Below are positions 15,540 through 25,102 of a stretch of DNA of 36,155 nt, one piece after another. The translations under genes were made by a program, and so were the position numbers. The stretch's first letter is position 1. Every line of letters begins with the position of its first letter. The stretch comes from an uncultured Nitrospira sp. GTDB taxonomy: Bacteria > Nitrospirota > Nitrospiria > Nitrospirales > Nitrospiraceae. The DNA is taken from NCBI GenBank assembly GCA_902500805.1, contig CABVSA010000035.1:1-36155 (forward strand). Direction: 5' to 3'. Below the pieces are notes generated by a model. The model made no database searches. It had not been told where the DNA came from and saw only the letters and a list, made by a program, of their open reading frames with translations.

Positions 15540-16841
15540 ATGTTGAGGCAAGGAATCAGGATGGGGGTGGTACATGCTCTACTACTCCTGGGCATGGTGA
15601 ACGTCGGATCCGTTGGATTGGCCGCAATGTCGGTGTCTGCGGAATCAGGGAATCAGGTCTATGGTCTCGATACGATCGTCGATCTGGCCTTAGCCAAGAA
15701 TCCAGTAGTTTCGCTTGCGGAGGGCACGATTGAGCAGCAAAAAGGTCAGCAGACGGCGGCAAGCGCGTATCCAAACCCCACGGTTGGAGGTGCTGGGGGC
15801 CATGGGATGCTTCGGGACACTAACCGGGTAGGTAGTGGGTCGAGTCTGGATCGCCAGTCGCTCACGGAATACAACGTCGTTGTTGGACAACCGGTCGAAT
15901 GGCCGGCGCTCCGTACCGCACGTCAACGAGTAGCCGATCTTGGATTGGCGACGGCCAACGTCGGCATGTTAGAGACCCGCTTGAACCTGACTTCACAGGT
16001 GAAGGTGGCATTCTACGATTTGCTTCTGGCTCAACAGGATGCAGACTTGGCCAAGCAGAACCTTGATACCGTCGAAGGCGTGGCCCGGATCGTCAAGGCA
16101 CGCGTCAAATCTGGGGAAGCCCCACAGTTTGAAGCCATCAAGGCGGAAGTGGAAGTCCTGAAAGCGCGGCAGCAACTTGCTCGTGCAGATAATGTGGTCC
16201 GGATCAGCCGTGTCGTCGTCGATACGTTGGCCGGCGGTGCGCTTGGGCCGTCGTACATGGTTCATGGTGAATTCAGGATGCTTCCGCGAGACCTGCAGAT
16301 TGAGGGGCTGATGGCTCGGATGATGGACCAGCACCCCACGATTCAGCGCTTGTTGAAGTCCGTCGAACAATCGGACTGGAAAATTGAATTCGAACGGCAG
16401 GCCCGTGTGCCGACTGTCACGGTCAATGGCAGCTACTGGCGCGAGATGGGGCGAGAGGCGTTTCAAGGGGGACTCTCAATTCCGATGCCGCTCTGGTATC
16501 GGCGCCAGGGAGAGATCGCGTCATCGCTAGGGGCGAAACGGCGAGATGAGGCGGAGTTGCTTCGGACGCGCAATGAACTAGGGCGAGCCGTCTATCAGCA
16601 TTACCAAGATGTCCGTACGACCGCCGAGTTGATTGATGTGTTCGACAAGGGGTTGCTGAAGCAGGCGCAGGAAGCATTGAGACTGGCGCAGTTCAGTTTT
16701 CAACAGGGCGCCTCAAGTCTATTGGAAGTGCTGGATGCCCAGCGTGTGCAGCGACAGATTTTATTGGACTATGCCTTGGCTCGGCACGACCTTTCCGTTT
16801 CGCTGGCCAGACTAGAACAAGCGGTAGGGGGAACTTTGTGA
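15540..16841 (+). CDS. TolC-family outer-membrane efflux protein (CusC/CzcC-like)
   Basis: From the ATG at 15540 the protein has 433 residues with a signal peptide (GVVHALLLLGMVNVGSVG ... A). Two outer-membrane-efflux repeats follow, typical of TolC: LVDLALAKNP-type start (TIVDLALAKNPVVSLAEG), long helices (DADLAKQNLDTVEGVARIVK) and the second repeat (RLAQFSFQQGASSLLEVLDA). It forms the outer-membrane channel of the three-part efflux pump. It overlaps the adaptor gene by four bases, so the three genes form one operon. A GTG at 15534 is an alternative start; gaggga lies upstream. Confidence 0.85.
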   Translation: MLRQGIRMGVVHALLLLGMVNVGSVGLAAMSVSAESGNQVYGLDTIVDLALAKNPVVSLAEGTIEQQKGQQTAASAYPNPTVGGAGGHGMLRDTNRVGSGSSLDRQSLTEYNVVVGQPVEWPALRTARQRVADLGLATANVGMLETRLNLTSQVKVAFYDLLLAQQDADLAKQNLDTVEGVARIVKARVKSGEAPQFEAIKAEVEVLKARQQLARADNVVRISRVVVDTLAGGALGPSYMVHGEFRMLPRDLQIEGLMARMMDQHPTIQRLLKSVEQSDWKIEFERQARVPTVTVNGSYWREMGREAFQGGLSIPMPLWYRRQGEIASSLGAKRRDEAELLRTRNELGRAVYQHYQDVRTTAELIDVFDKGLLKQAQEALRLAQFSFQQGASSLLEVLDAQRVQRQILLDYALARHDLSVSLARLEQAVGGTL

Positions 16842-18052
16842 ACATGCAGGTTTATTGCAGCCAACCTCGGTCATCGTATCTCCGCCGAGGGATGTGGAGT
16901 GTGTTGTTCAGCGTGATGATACTGGATGCGGGCTGTGACGGGACACCGAGCGATGTGGTGGCCAGTAAACCGCCGGCCGCCGTTTCCACGCCGGGACGCA
17001 TCACCTTGTCGGCGGAAGAGTCGACACGGGTGGGGCTGGTGGTTCAGCCGGTCGTCCGCAGTGACTTTCGCACGCACCGGGATTTCCCGGCGATCGTGCA
17101 ACCGAATCAACGGAACATGGCGGAGATCACCACCTTGGTCCGTGGCAGAGTGGTCGAGGTGTACGCCGATCTCGGGCAGGAAGTGAAAGCGAACGCCCCG
17201 CTGGCGATTTTGTACAGCAGTGAGCTGGGACTGGCGCAGTCTGCGTACCTTAAGGCGAAAGCCAAGCTCCATGTTGCGGAGCAAGCGTTCAATCGAGCGG
17301 AATTTCTGTTGCAAGAGCAGGTGATCGGCGAAGCCGAGTTGCAACGACGGCAAGCGGAATTGTTGAGCGCGCAAGCCGAGGGCAATGAATCGCATGATCG
17401 GCTGAAGCTGCTTGGGATGAACAACGAAGAGTTTCGCCGACTTGAACGGAGCCGGCAAATACGGTCGGTGGTGCCGATCGTGGCACCCTTCGGAGGGCGG
17501 ATCATCGGACGGAAACTGACTCGCGGGGAAGTCGTCGAGACCACCGAAAATCTGTTTGTGATCGCCGACCTTTCGGAGGTGTGGGTGCTTGCGAACATAC
17601 CGGAAAAAGACATCCCCTTCGTTCATTCCGTGCATGCGTCCGGCGGCACGCAGGTCGACGTTCGGATCAACGCCTATCCGAAAGAAGTGTTCAAGGGGAC
17701 GATCACGTATGTCGGCGATGTGTTGGATCCGATCACCCGGACCATGCAGCTACGGATCGAATTGCCGAACCAGGACGGGCGGCTGAAGTCAGAGATGTTT
17801 GCCACCATTCGGCTCTTTTCCGAGTCACAACCGGATCGCTTGGCCGTGCCGGAGGCGGCGTTGCAGCGGGATCAGGGGCGCACCTTTGTCTTTGTGCAAC
17901 GCGGCGCGAACGAGTATGAAATGCGCGACGTGCACATCGGCGAGTCGAACGGCACGCTGACGTCCATCCTGGGCGGACTGAACGAAGGAGAGCCGGTCGT
18001 GACGCACGGCGCCTTTGTGTTGAAGTCCGAGTTGTTGAAGAAACCCGTCTGA
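16838..18052 (+). CDS. RND efflux periplasmic adaptor (CusB/CzcB-like)
   Basis: The GTG at 16838 overlaps the stop of the channel gene (GTGA); an ATG two codons on is equally possible. The 404-residue protein has a signal sequence ending at a lipobox-like LDAGC (Cys32), so it may be membrane-anchored. Domains follow in order: barrel-sandwich start (VVQPNQ-like AIVQPNQRNMAEITTLVRGR), alpha hairpin (LAQSAYLKAKAKLHVAEQ to QRRQAELLSAQAEG), second half of the lipoyl-like domain (VVPIVAPFGGRIIG), beta barrel and C-terminal membrane-proximal domain. No N-terminal Met/His-rich metal tail is seen. It ends ATGA-style into the pump gene. Confidence 0.85.
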   Translation: MNMQVYCSQPRSSYLRRGMWSVLFSVMILDAGCDGTPSDVVASKPPAAVSTPGRITLSAEESTRVGLVVQPVVRSDFRTHRDFPAIVQPNQRNMAEITTLVRGRVVEVYADLGQEVKANAPLAILYSSELGLAQSAYLKAKAKLHVAEQAFNRAEFLLQEQVIGEAELQRRQAELLSAQAEGNESHDRLKLLGMNNEEFRRLERSRQIRSVVPIVAPFGGRIIGRKLTRGEVVETTENLFVIADLSEVWVLANIPEKDIPFVHSVHASGGTQVDVRINAYPKEVFKGTITYVGDVLDPITRTMQLRIELPNQDGRLKSEMFATIRLFSESQPDRLAVPEAALQRDQGRTFVFVQRGANEYEMRDVHIGESNGTLTSILGGLNEGEPVVTHGAFVLKSELLKKPV

Positions 18053-21000
18053 TGGTCTCCCGTCTCCTTGACATTTCCTTACGGCAGCGGATGTTAGTCA
18101 TCATCTGTGCCCTCATGATCGGGGCCGGAGGGGTGTATGCCTTCCGGACGATTCCGATCGATGCGTTTCCTGACGTAACCAGCGTGTTGGTGCAGGTGGT
18201 GACCAAGGCCCCCGGCCTCTCGCCGGCTGAGGTGGAACGGTTAGTGACCTATCCGATCGAGCTTCAGCTCACGGGTGTTCCCGCGCTCACGGAAATGCGT
18301 TCCCTCACAAAAGTCGGGCTGTCGCTCATTACGATCGTGTTCGACGATTCCATGGACATCAACTTGGCCAGGCAGTTGGTGCTGGAGCGATTGCTCGAAG
18401 TGGAAGAACAGCTTCCCCCCGGTGCCGAACCCATGCTGGTACCGAACAGTACCGGTTTGGGCGAGGTGTTTCAGTATTACTTGGACGCGCCACAGGGAGC
18501 CGCGGTCGATGCTGAAGTGGAACATCAAAACTTGATCGCGCAGCGTACGATCCAAGATTGGATCATTCGCCCCATTCTGAAAAGTACACCGGAGGTCATC
18601 GACGTCAATTCGATGGGCGGGTACGTCAAGCAGTACCAGGTGTTAGTCGAACCTGGGCTCCTGCGAAAGTACAATTTGACGCTCCGGGAAGTCTTCGATG
18701 CGGTGTCGAGGAACAATGCCAACGCCGGCGGCAATATTCTGGAGAAACACGCGGAAAAATATATCGTGCGAGGGACTGGGTTGATCCGTTCACTGGAAGA
18801 TATCGAGCGGATCGTGGTTCGCGAAACCGGCGGAACTCCGGTCTATGTCTCGGACGTGGGGCAGGTCGTGATTAATCATGCGGTGCGGCATGGCGCCACG
18901 GTCCTGAATGGGGACCGCGAGGTGGTGAGCGGCATCGTGCTCATGTTGCGCGGAGGGAATGCCCGGGATGTCGTCGAAGGCTTGAAAGCGCGTGTAGAAG
19001 AAATTCATGCCAAAGGTCTGTTGCCGAATGGATTGCGGATCGTCCCGTTCTACGATCGGATCGAACTGATCACCGAAGCGTTGAACACCGTCTATAAATC
19101 GTTAGCGGAAGGGGTTGTGCTGGTCGTTGTCGTCTTGTTTCTGTTTCTTGGCAATATCCGCAGCGCGCTCATCGTGGTGGGGACGTTGGTCTTAGCGCCG
19201 CTGGCCACATTTATCGTCATGGGACAGATCGGGTTGACCGCCAATCTGATGTCGCTCGGAGGACTCGCGATCGCAATCGGAATGATCGTCGATGGTTCGG
19301 TCGTCGTCGTCGAAAACGTCTACCGCCATCTCTCGCACCATTCGGCCGCCACCATGCCGAGGTTGCAACTCGTCACCACTGCGGTGAAGGAAGTCGGCCA
19401 ACCGGTCGTGTTCGGCATTCTGATCATTATTCTGGTGTTCTTCCCGCTCTTGTCGCTCCACGGCATGGAAGGCAAGATGTTCAAGCCATTGGCCTATACC
19501 ATCATGATCGCGCTCCTGGTGTCGCTGCTTCTTTCGCTGACGCTGTCGCCGGTGCTCTGTTCGCTCGCCCTGAGGCAAGGCAGTGAAGACGATCCGTGGA
19601 TTGTGAGAATGGCCAAGGCGATCTATGCGCCTGCTCTCCATTGGGCTCTTGGACATCGAATCGCTGTGTTGGCGCTGGCCATCGGGGCGCTCATCGGGGC
19701 CTTGTCGTTAGTGCCGTCACTGGGAACGGAATTTATCCCCACTCTGAACGAAGGAACGATCGCGCCACAAACGATCCGGCTTCCCAGTGTATCGCTGCCT
19801 GCCTCCATCGAGATCGAGAAGCGGATGCAGCAGGCCATCATGGAGTTTCCTGAAGTAGAGATGGTCGTCTCTAAGATCGGTCGAACGGAGCTGGGCAATG
19901 ACCCTCAAGAACCGAATGAAAGCGATCCCGTCGTTCGGCTGAAGCCATTGGATCAATGGACCACGGCTCGGACCATGCCTGAGCTGATGCAGAAGTTCCG
20001 TGAGCGCTTGACCTCGGTCTCCGGCGCCACCTTCCTCATCAGTCAGCCGATCCAACAGCGGGTCGACGAACTGATTTCCGGCGTACGTACGGAAGCCACG
20101 GTGAAGCTGTTCGGCGATGATCTGGAGACCCTTCGGAACAAAGCGCAAGAGATTGCCGAGGTGCTCGAGTCCGTGCGAGGCGTGCGAGACATCAAAGTGG
20201 AGCAATTATACGGGCAGCCGTATCTGACCATCGATATCGACCGCAGCAAGATCGCTCGACATGGAATCAATGTGGCCGATGTGCGTGAAATCATCTCGAC
20301 GGCCATCGGGGGAGATGTCGCGACCCGCGTCTATGAAGGCCAGCAACGGTTCGATCTCGTCGTGAGGTTTCCAAAAGCGTACCGAGATAGCGTCGAAACC
20401 ATCAGTAACATCAAAGTCAGCGACCAGGCCGGTGCCCTCATCCCTCTGGCTGACCTCGGCACCATTCAGTTGGAAGAAGGACCTGGCCGCATCAGCCGGG
20501 AACAGTTGCAACGGTACGTGTCGATCGGATTCAATACCCTTGGACGGGACATCGGGAGCCTTGTGGCCGAGGCGCAGCAGAAGATCAATGAACATGTGGC
20601 GCTGCCGACCGGGTACCGGGTGACGTGGGGTGGATCGTTTGAGAACATGGAGCGGGCGATGGCCAAGTTGCGGATCATCGTTCCAATCACGATCGCGCTT
20701 ATCTTTTTTCTGCTCTACTCGACCTTCAACTCGCTTCGTCAAGCCACGTTAATCATCTTGAATCTCCCATTCGCCATGATCGGTGGGATCGTGGCGCTCT
20801 GGCTGACCAAGGAATATCTCAGTGTGCCGGCTTCCATCGGATTCATCAATCTTTTCGGTGTGGCTGTGCTGAACGGCATCGTGCTTGTCTCGTACATGAA
20901 CAAGCTGCGTGAAGACGGACACAGCTTGGATGAGGCCGTCACCTCAGGAGCCCTGCTTCGATTGCGCCCGGTCTTAATGACGGCGTTGGTCGCACTGTTG

Positions 21001-21279
21001 GGCCTCGTGCCGCTTGCGTTTGCTCAGGGAATCGGCTCGGAGGTGCAGCGCCCGCTGGCCATCGTCGTCATCGGCGGATTAGTGAGTTCGACGCTACTGA
21101 CCCTGATCATGTTGCCGGTCCTTTATCGGTGGCTGGAAGGTCGTGTACAGGATCCTAGGCAGGCGGGAGGCGCACCGACCGGATCGGTATTGGACTCGCA
21201 CCACCCAGCAGGCGACCAGCACCATGGGAACGGCGAGCCACGCCTCACGCGTTATCCCGGCGAGATCCCATCGGCGTGA
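18052..21279 (+). CDS. CusA/CzcA-family heavy-metal RND efflux pump
   Basis: This 1075-residue protein is full length for heavy-metal RND pumps. It starts VSRLLDISLRQRMLVIICAL, has the porter-domain FPDVTSVLVQV, a TM4 motif AIAIGMIVDGSVVVVENVY carrying the proton-relay Asp, and the second half with PTLNEGTIAPQTIRLP and LVPLAFAQGIGSEVQRPLA. It drives export of metal ions using the proton gradient. TM4 mixes features of Cu/Ag (A-I-G-x3-D) and Co/Zn/Cd (D-G-x-V) types, so I leave the metal open. The C-terminal tail is His-rich (SHHPAGDQHHG). The ATG overlaps the adaptor stop codon. Confidence 0.9.
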   Translation: MVSRLLDISLRQRMLVIICALMIGAGGVYAFRTIPIDAFPDVTSVLVQVVTKAPGLSPAEVERLVTYPIELQLTGVPALTEMRSLTKVGLSLITIVFDDSMDINLARQLVLERLLEVEEQLPPGAEPMLVPNSTGLGEVFQYYLDAPQGAAVDAEVEHQNLIAQRTIQDWIIRPILKSTPEVIDVNSMGGYVKQYQVLVEPGLLRKYNLTLREVFDAVSRNNANAGGNILEKHAEKYIVRGTGLIRSLEDIERIVVRETGGTPVYVSDVGQVVINHAVRHGATVLNGDREVVSGIVLMLRGGNARDVVEGLKARVEEIHAKGLLPNGLRIVPFYDRIELITEALNTVYKSLAEGVVLVVVVLFLFLGNIRSALIVVGTLVLAPLATFIVMGQIGLTANLMSLGGLAIAIGMIVDGSVVVVENVYRHLSHHSAATMPRLQLVTTAVKEVGQPVVFGILIIILVFFPLLSLHGMEGKMFKPLAYTIMIALLVSLLLSLTLSPVLCSLALRQGSEDDPWIVRMAKAIYAPALHWALGHRIAVLALAIGALIGALSLVPSLGTEFIPTLNEGTIAPQTIRLPSVSLPASIEIEKRMQQAIMEFPEVEMVVSKIGRTELGNDPQEPNESDPVVRLKPLDQWTTARTMPELMQKFRERLTSVSGATFLISQPIQQRVDELISGVRTEATVKLFGDDLETLRNKAQEIAEVLESVRGVRDIKVEQLYGQPYLTIDIDRSKIARHGINVADVREIISTAIGGDVATRVYEGQQRFDLVVRFPKAYRDSVETISNIKVSDQAGALIPLADLGTIQLEEGPGRISREQLQRYVSIGFNTLGRDIGSLVAEAQQKINEHVALPTGYRVTWGGSFENMERAMAKLRIIVPITIALIFFLLYSTFNSLRQATLIILNLPFAMIGGIVALWLTKEYLSVPASIGFINLFGVAVLNGIVLVSYMNKLREDGHSLDEAVTSGALLRLRPVLMTALVALLGLVPLAFAQGIGSEVQRPLAIVVIGGLVSSTLLTLIMLPVLYRWLEGRVQDPRQAGGAPTGSVLDSHHPAGDQHHGNGEPRLTRYPGEIPSA

Positions 21280-21312
21280 TGGACCACTGATTCAGACAAA
21301 GGTGATTGTGGT

Positions 21313-21669
21313 ATGTGGAAAATGCCCATTCAAATGGTTCTTACGGTAGGTGCCATCATCGTAGGCAGTCAGCTTGCCATGGCAGCGCCGAAAGAGCCCG
21401 ACCGACCGCCGGTCGATCTGCTCAAAGGGAAACAGATTTTCTCAAAATATTGCGTTGGCTGCCATGGGCCAGAGGGAAGGGGAGGTGGATACCTGTTGCT
21501 GGGGCCTGACCCGGTTAATTTGACGAGACCTGCCACTAAGAAAACGCCTGATGCGCTGTTACTCCAGACAATCCATGAAGGCAAACCCAATATGCCATCA
21601 TGGAAGGGTCGTTTGTCTGAAGAAGAGAGTCGAGCGGTTCTGGCCTACATCCGTGCGCTGAAGAAATAA
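21313..21669 (+). CDS. Exported c-type cytochrome
   Basis: The 118-residue protein has a signal peptide (MVLTVGAIIVGSQLAMA) and one heme motif CVGCH at residues 47-51, followed by GPEGRGGG. Met94 in KPNMPSWKG is the likely sixth ligand, and LSEEESRAVLAYIRAL is the usual closing helix. It is a class I monoheme cytochrome c of the periplasm. Its partner is unknown. It lies 33 bases after the RND pump, possibly on the same transcript, with aggtg as binding site. It is the last host gene before the integrated element. Confidence 0.9.
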   Translation: MWKMPIQMVLTVGAIIVGSQLAMAAPKEPDRPPVDLLKGKQIFSKYCVGCHGPEGRGGGYLLLGPDPVNLTRPATKKTPDALLLQTIHEGKPNMPSWKGRLSEEESRAVLAYIRALKK

Positions 21670-21815
21670 TCCTACGAACAGTTTCCACATCGCGCTCCCG
21701 AGTTCATTCAAGCGCTTTAGCAGAAGCGAAGTGGTGAAGGCTGAGGGCTTCCCACAAGTGCCGCCTTCTACGAACGTGGGACCTTCCGATAGAGAAGAAT
21801 TCTAGAGAGTATAGA

Positions 21816-21836
21816 ATGTGGTGCCGAGGGACAGAA
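21816..21836. repeat. Left attachment repeat (attL)
   Basis: This 21-bp sequence contains tgccgaggga and is identical to 35325-35345. Read on the minus strand it is the 3' T-stem strand, acceptor strand and CCA of tRNA-Phe plus three bases. The flanks differ from those of the right copy on both sides. Confidence 0.8.
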
Positions 21837-21939
21837 ACCACGAACGAAAGCCTACCAACGGAAATTCCAGTATTTACCTTGGGGACAACCGGGAAATATG
21901 TACCATATTGAACGGGAAAAGTGTATCCCTTGCTGTGGT

Positions 21940-22581
21940 TCAGGGGAAGAACCATTTTTGGACAGTCGCCAGAAGATATCCTGCAACTGCACTAATCAGC
22001 GCGGTGAATGTCTGAATAATCAGTTGGTCTCGGTTTCGGGTAACGAAGCCTGCAGGTTTCTCATACAATCTGATTAGAGAATGACGGGAAAGGGCAACCC
22101 AAAACATCCATGCATATAGTAGGCCACATAGTACGATTAGAGGCCCACCTGTACTTAACCCGCCGTGACCCGATGCATTGAATACGGCATAGATCAGGTT
22201 ACCCAAAATGATCAGAATTAAATTACCAGGGAATTTGTATATCCAGCCTGGACGACGTTGGGAGTGTGATATCACTTCTTCAACCTGGTGAAAAATTCCG
22301 GAAGCTAGTGTGACATCGCCAGTACCGACACGGACTCGTGTAGACGTTCTCCATAAATGGATACTTACATATGGTTTCTTTGCCTCTATATCCACTTCTC
22401 GAATTTCCTTAGGCCCTGTCTCTTGAACCAATTCTCGCACTGAGTCGTACGAACAATCTGCATGCTTGATCGCGAAGTCTTCACCTTTCTCTCTTAAAAT
22501 CCGTTCAATGCTGTTGAGATCTTCCAGATATAAAATGACCGGTGTGAACTCTTTTGAGAAGTGCTTGTCGAGTTTCTTCAT
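21940..22581 (-). CDS. Membrane protein of unknown function beside attL
   Basis: The 213-residue protein has a soluble N-terminal part of about 110 residues (starting KKLDKHFSKEFTPVILYLED) with mixed strands and helices. Three hydrophobic segments follow, near residues 116-135 (NLILIILGNLIYAVF), 144-165 (PLIVLCGLLYAWMFWVAL) and 188-208 (IIQTFTALISAVAGYLLAT). It is more AT-rich than the host genes, runs opposite to most of the element and lies right inside the left end, a common place for cargo. I do not recognise the family; a role in defence or exclusion is only a positional guess. GGGGG upstream may serve as binding site. Confidence 0.6.
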   Translation of the reverse strand: MKKLDKHFSKEFTPVILYLEDLNSIERILREKGEDFAIKHADCSYDSVRELVQETGPKEIREVDIEAKKPYVSIHLWRTSTRVRVGTGDVTLASGIFHQVEEVISHSQRRPGWIYKFPGNLILIILGNLIYAVFNASGHGGLSTGGPLIVLCGLLYAWMFWVALSRHSLIRLYEKPAGFVTRNRDQLIIQTFTALISAVAGYLLATVQKWFFP

Positions 22582-22935
22582 CTAGACCCCCGTATACCAA
22601 TGCTGGGCTGTTTGGTTAGTAGTGCATAGGTAGGTGGGTGCTATTCTATGTAGGGTTGCGGGAGGGCGCAAGCTTGCCACAAGGGCAAAAAATTCAGGAA
22701 AAATTTCCGAGACGTCATATGTTGGGTTGAGAGACGTGTTACCCCCCGTACTACCCCCACTTCGTCTATTAGCCACCACATCAGAACGTCATCGATCCCG
22801 AGGGTGAATGCCGGGTGTAGACTGCGCCGCGAGTGCAAGGAGCACTGTAGTTCCTATCTAATCCTCAAACTACATCCGACGCGGTATTGGCAAGGTCGAT
22901 GAGATGGAGTACATGAAAGATAAGGAGCCACCACC
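22582..22935. other. Divergent intergenic region
   Basis: This 354-base stretch separates the minus-strand membrane gene from the plus-strand exported gene and should hold both promoters. The aaggag site at its right end serves the gene at 22936. I see short inverted matches (aattcaggaaaaattt) but no RNA gene. Confidence 0.45.
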
Positions 22936-23277
22936 ATGCGAGTGAAACAGGCGTCAGCCTTAGCGGCGTCGCGAGTTCACCTGAAGCCATTACTTACAGC
23001 ACTCGCCTTGCTCACTTTACCTGCCATGGTCTCAGCTTGGTATGAGGACGACGGGAAGCCCCGCAATAGCTACGAACAGCAGAGGCACATCTACGAGAAG
23101 ACCGGCGTAGACACCTACAGACATGGACCTTTGCCGGAAGCTCATCAACCCAGCAACATGGACCGATACAACGAGTATCAGCGCCAGCAGGCCGAAGAAG
23201 ATCGGCAACGACAAGAGCGGATGAACCGGCAGAACCAAGGCCGCCACGGCTACGGCCAATACCGCTCACCTTACTAA
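22936..23277 (+). CDS. Small exported Gln/Arg-rich protein
   Basis: The ATG has aaggag at good distance and gives 113 residues. A signal peptide covers about residues 1-35 (LLTALALLTLPAMVSA) and the mature protein starts WYEDDGKPRN. The rest is very polar: YEQQRHIYEKTG, then YNEYQRQQAEEDRQRQERMN, and ends in Gly/Tyr/Arg. It is probably disordered in the periplasm. No family is recognised. Confidence 0.6.
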   Translation: MRVKQASALAASRVHLKPLLTALALLTLPAMVSAWYEDDGKPRNSYEQQRHIYEKTGVDTYRHGPLPEAHQPSNMDRYNEYQRQQAEEDRQRQERMNRQNQGRHGYGQYRSPY

Positions 23278-23435
23278 GCGCTGTGAACTCGCTGTCCTAT
23301 AAACCCTCCAGAATCACACCTCTGAATTCCCTGTAAATCCGCCAGCTCGATACCCCTCTTCTGAGTGACCTAAATACAGTTGTTTTTAGGACTCACCAAG
23401 GCTACACTCCATGGTACCAACTGGAGGGCCTGACG

Positions 23436-24047
23436 ATGAACGTAGCACTGTACGCCAGAGTCTCAACGGACGGGCAGACGGTCGAGAACCAGCTACAAGA
23501 CTTAGAAGCTGTGGCCAAGCGGGAAGGCTGGCAGATCGTCGAGCAGTTCATTGACAAGGGCATTTCGGGTGCCAAGGGTCGGGATGGCCGACCCGCCTTT
23601 GATCGGCTGTGTAAGGGTGTGGTTCGTGGCGAGTTCGACTTGGTGGCTTCCTGGTCGGTCGATCGTCTTGGCCGTAGTCTACAAGACCTGGTTGGCTTCC
23701 TGAACGAACTCCAGAGTAAGAAGGTGAACCTGTACCTCCACAAACAGGGCCTCGATACCAGCACACCAGCGGGCAAGATGCTCTTTCAAATGCTCGGCGT
23801 CTTTGCCGAGTTTGAACGGTCCATGATCGTGGAACGGGTGAAGGCAGGCCTGAAGAGAGCCAAGGCCCAAGGGAAGGTCCTAGGTCGACCCCGTATTGAC
23901 CAGGCCGTAGAGGCCCAGATTGTCCACCTCCGAGAGTCTCAGGGGCTAGGGATGCGGGCCATAGCCAGGACGTTGGGCGTTGGCAACTGCACGGTGCAAC
24001 GAGTGCTAGCCGAAGCACCTGAGGCCGGTGCCGCCCATAACGGGTAG
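23436..24047 (+). CDS. Serine recombinase (resolvase/invertase family)
   Basis: The 203-residue protein has the catalytic N-terminal domain with YARVSTDGQT, Ser10 being the nucleophile and Arg8 its partner. It continues with KGISGAKGRDGRPAFDRL and the active-site helix SWSVDRLGRSLQDL, then the E helix LGVFAEFERSMIVERVKAGL. A C-terminal HTH (GMRAIARTLGVGNCTVQRVL) binds DNA. Size and layout fit small resolvases and invertases that resolve multimers or flip segments. The ATG has ctggaggg upstream. Its site may lie in the 23280-23430 gap. Confidence 0.9.
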   Translation: MNVALYARVSTDGQTVENQLQDLEAVAKREGWQIVEQFIDKGISGAKGRDGRPAFDRLCKGVVRGEFDLVASWSVDRLGRSLQDLVGFLNELQSKKVNLYLHKQGLDTSTPAGKMLFQMLGVFAEFERSMIVERVKAGLKRAKAQGKVLGRPRIDQAVEAQIVHLRESQGLGMRAIARTLGVGNCTVQRVLAEAPEAGAAHNG

Positions 24048-24160
24048 GCCAGTGCCAGAGATGTTCCCACATGTGGGACGATCATTGACACGGCATATGA
24101 ACAGGTGTAGACCCTAGGCAGTCAAGGTTAGGCTAAATGATTCACTATGGAGGATGTAAC

Positions 24161-24325
24161 ATGCGTATCGGATTCAAGATTGAGATCGGTGCTCGTCAGG
24201 GCACTCGCGGCTCGTTTTTCTTCGATTGCAACGTAGGTGGGCCTGGTGTCTTGATCAGGTGGAGAGGTAAAGAGTGTTGGTTAGGGCGAGATGAAACGGG
24301 CCGGATGCAGTTAGTTCGAGGTTGA
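24161..24325 (+). CDS. Small protein of unknown function, 54 residues
   Basis: The ATG at 24161 has ggagg 7 nt upstream; the in-frame ATG at 24137 has none. The product (RIGFKIEIGARQGTRGSFFF, then DCNVGG, RWRGKECWLGRDETGRM) looks like a small beta-rich domain with two Cys. It lies 10 bases before the next gene, so they are probably cotranscribed. No family recognised. Confidence 0.55.
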   Translation: MRIGFKIEIGARQGTRGSFFFDCNVGGPGVLIRWRGKECWLGRDETGRMQLVRG

Positions 24326-24335
24326 AAGGCTTTCC

Positions 24336-24908
24336 ATGAGCGACGAATACAACTTTAATGAAGACATGGGCAAAGTCCCAGTCCCTTTCAAAGAGTCCCC
24401 ATGGTACAAGCGGCTAGTCGCCAACGTTGCCAAGCTGCCTAAGTGTGAGAACGTTGACCGGTCTAATCTGTCACCTGGTCTCTATAAGCAGAAAGCGCAA
24501 AGGGAGTTTGAGAAGACGGCTGGGCGATGGGGCATGCTTCGGGCTGACCTGTTTAATTTCGAAGCATTCCCAGTCAGCCGGTGGACAATGGTTCAGCTAC
24601 AGAACCGTCTGAAATGGTTGAAGGACGAACGGCGGAAGCTTCTCGGCTCAGGTCAGACAGGGAAGTTAGAGGAGAATCGTGAAAAGATCGGAAGATACAA
24701 CCGGGAGCTGATGCGGCGGTATTCCCATTATCAACTTGAGCAGGCACGGAAAGAAAACAACGCGATGCGCCGACGCAAACGGAAAATGGCAAAGATCCAC
24801 CGGACAGCGGCATTGATTCGGGCGTGGAAAGAGAAGAAAAGGGCGGAACGAGAGACCTATAGGCTATTGATTCACAAGGAGAATGGTAAAACCGTGAAAC
24901 CGTCGTAA
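24336..24908 (+). CDS. Basic helical protein of unknown function
   Basis: The 190-residue protein has aaagg upstream. The first 60 residues are mixed and Pro-containing (MGKVPVPFKESPWYKRLV). The remainder is strongly basic helix: LQNRLKWLKDERRKLLG, EENREKIGRYNRELMRRY, MRRRKRKMAKIHRTAALI. This suggests DNA or RNA binding. It could be an accessory replication or packaging-type protein of the element, but no domain is recognised. Confidence 0.6.
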   Translation: MSDEYNFNEDMGKVPVPFKESPWYKRLVANVAKLPKCENVDRSNLSPGLYKQKAQREFEKTAGRWGMLRADLFNFEAFPVSRWTMVQLQNRLKWLKDERRKLLGSGQTGKLEENREKIGRYNRELMRRYSHYQLEQARKENNAMRRRKRKMAKIHRTAALIRAWKEKKRAERETYRLLIHKENGKTVKPS

Positions 24909-25102
24909 GCTATTAATTTCATTGGTAGTGTGTGAAGGCAGCACCCTATATGAATAAACCACTCCACAGGGAAACAGACAAACCTCGGACACCTCCCGCC
25001 CGCTTTTGACTGCCATTTAAAAGTTCCATTGTCTCTGCTTGATCTCTTGTATTTGTTGAAAACCGAATCGTCAACCACATCCACCTAACCTGGAGCATGC
25101 CT

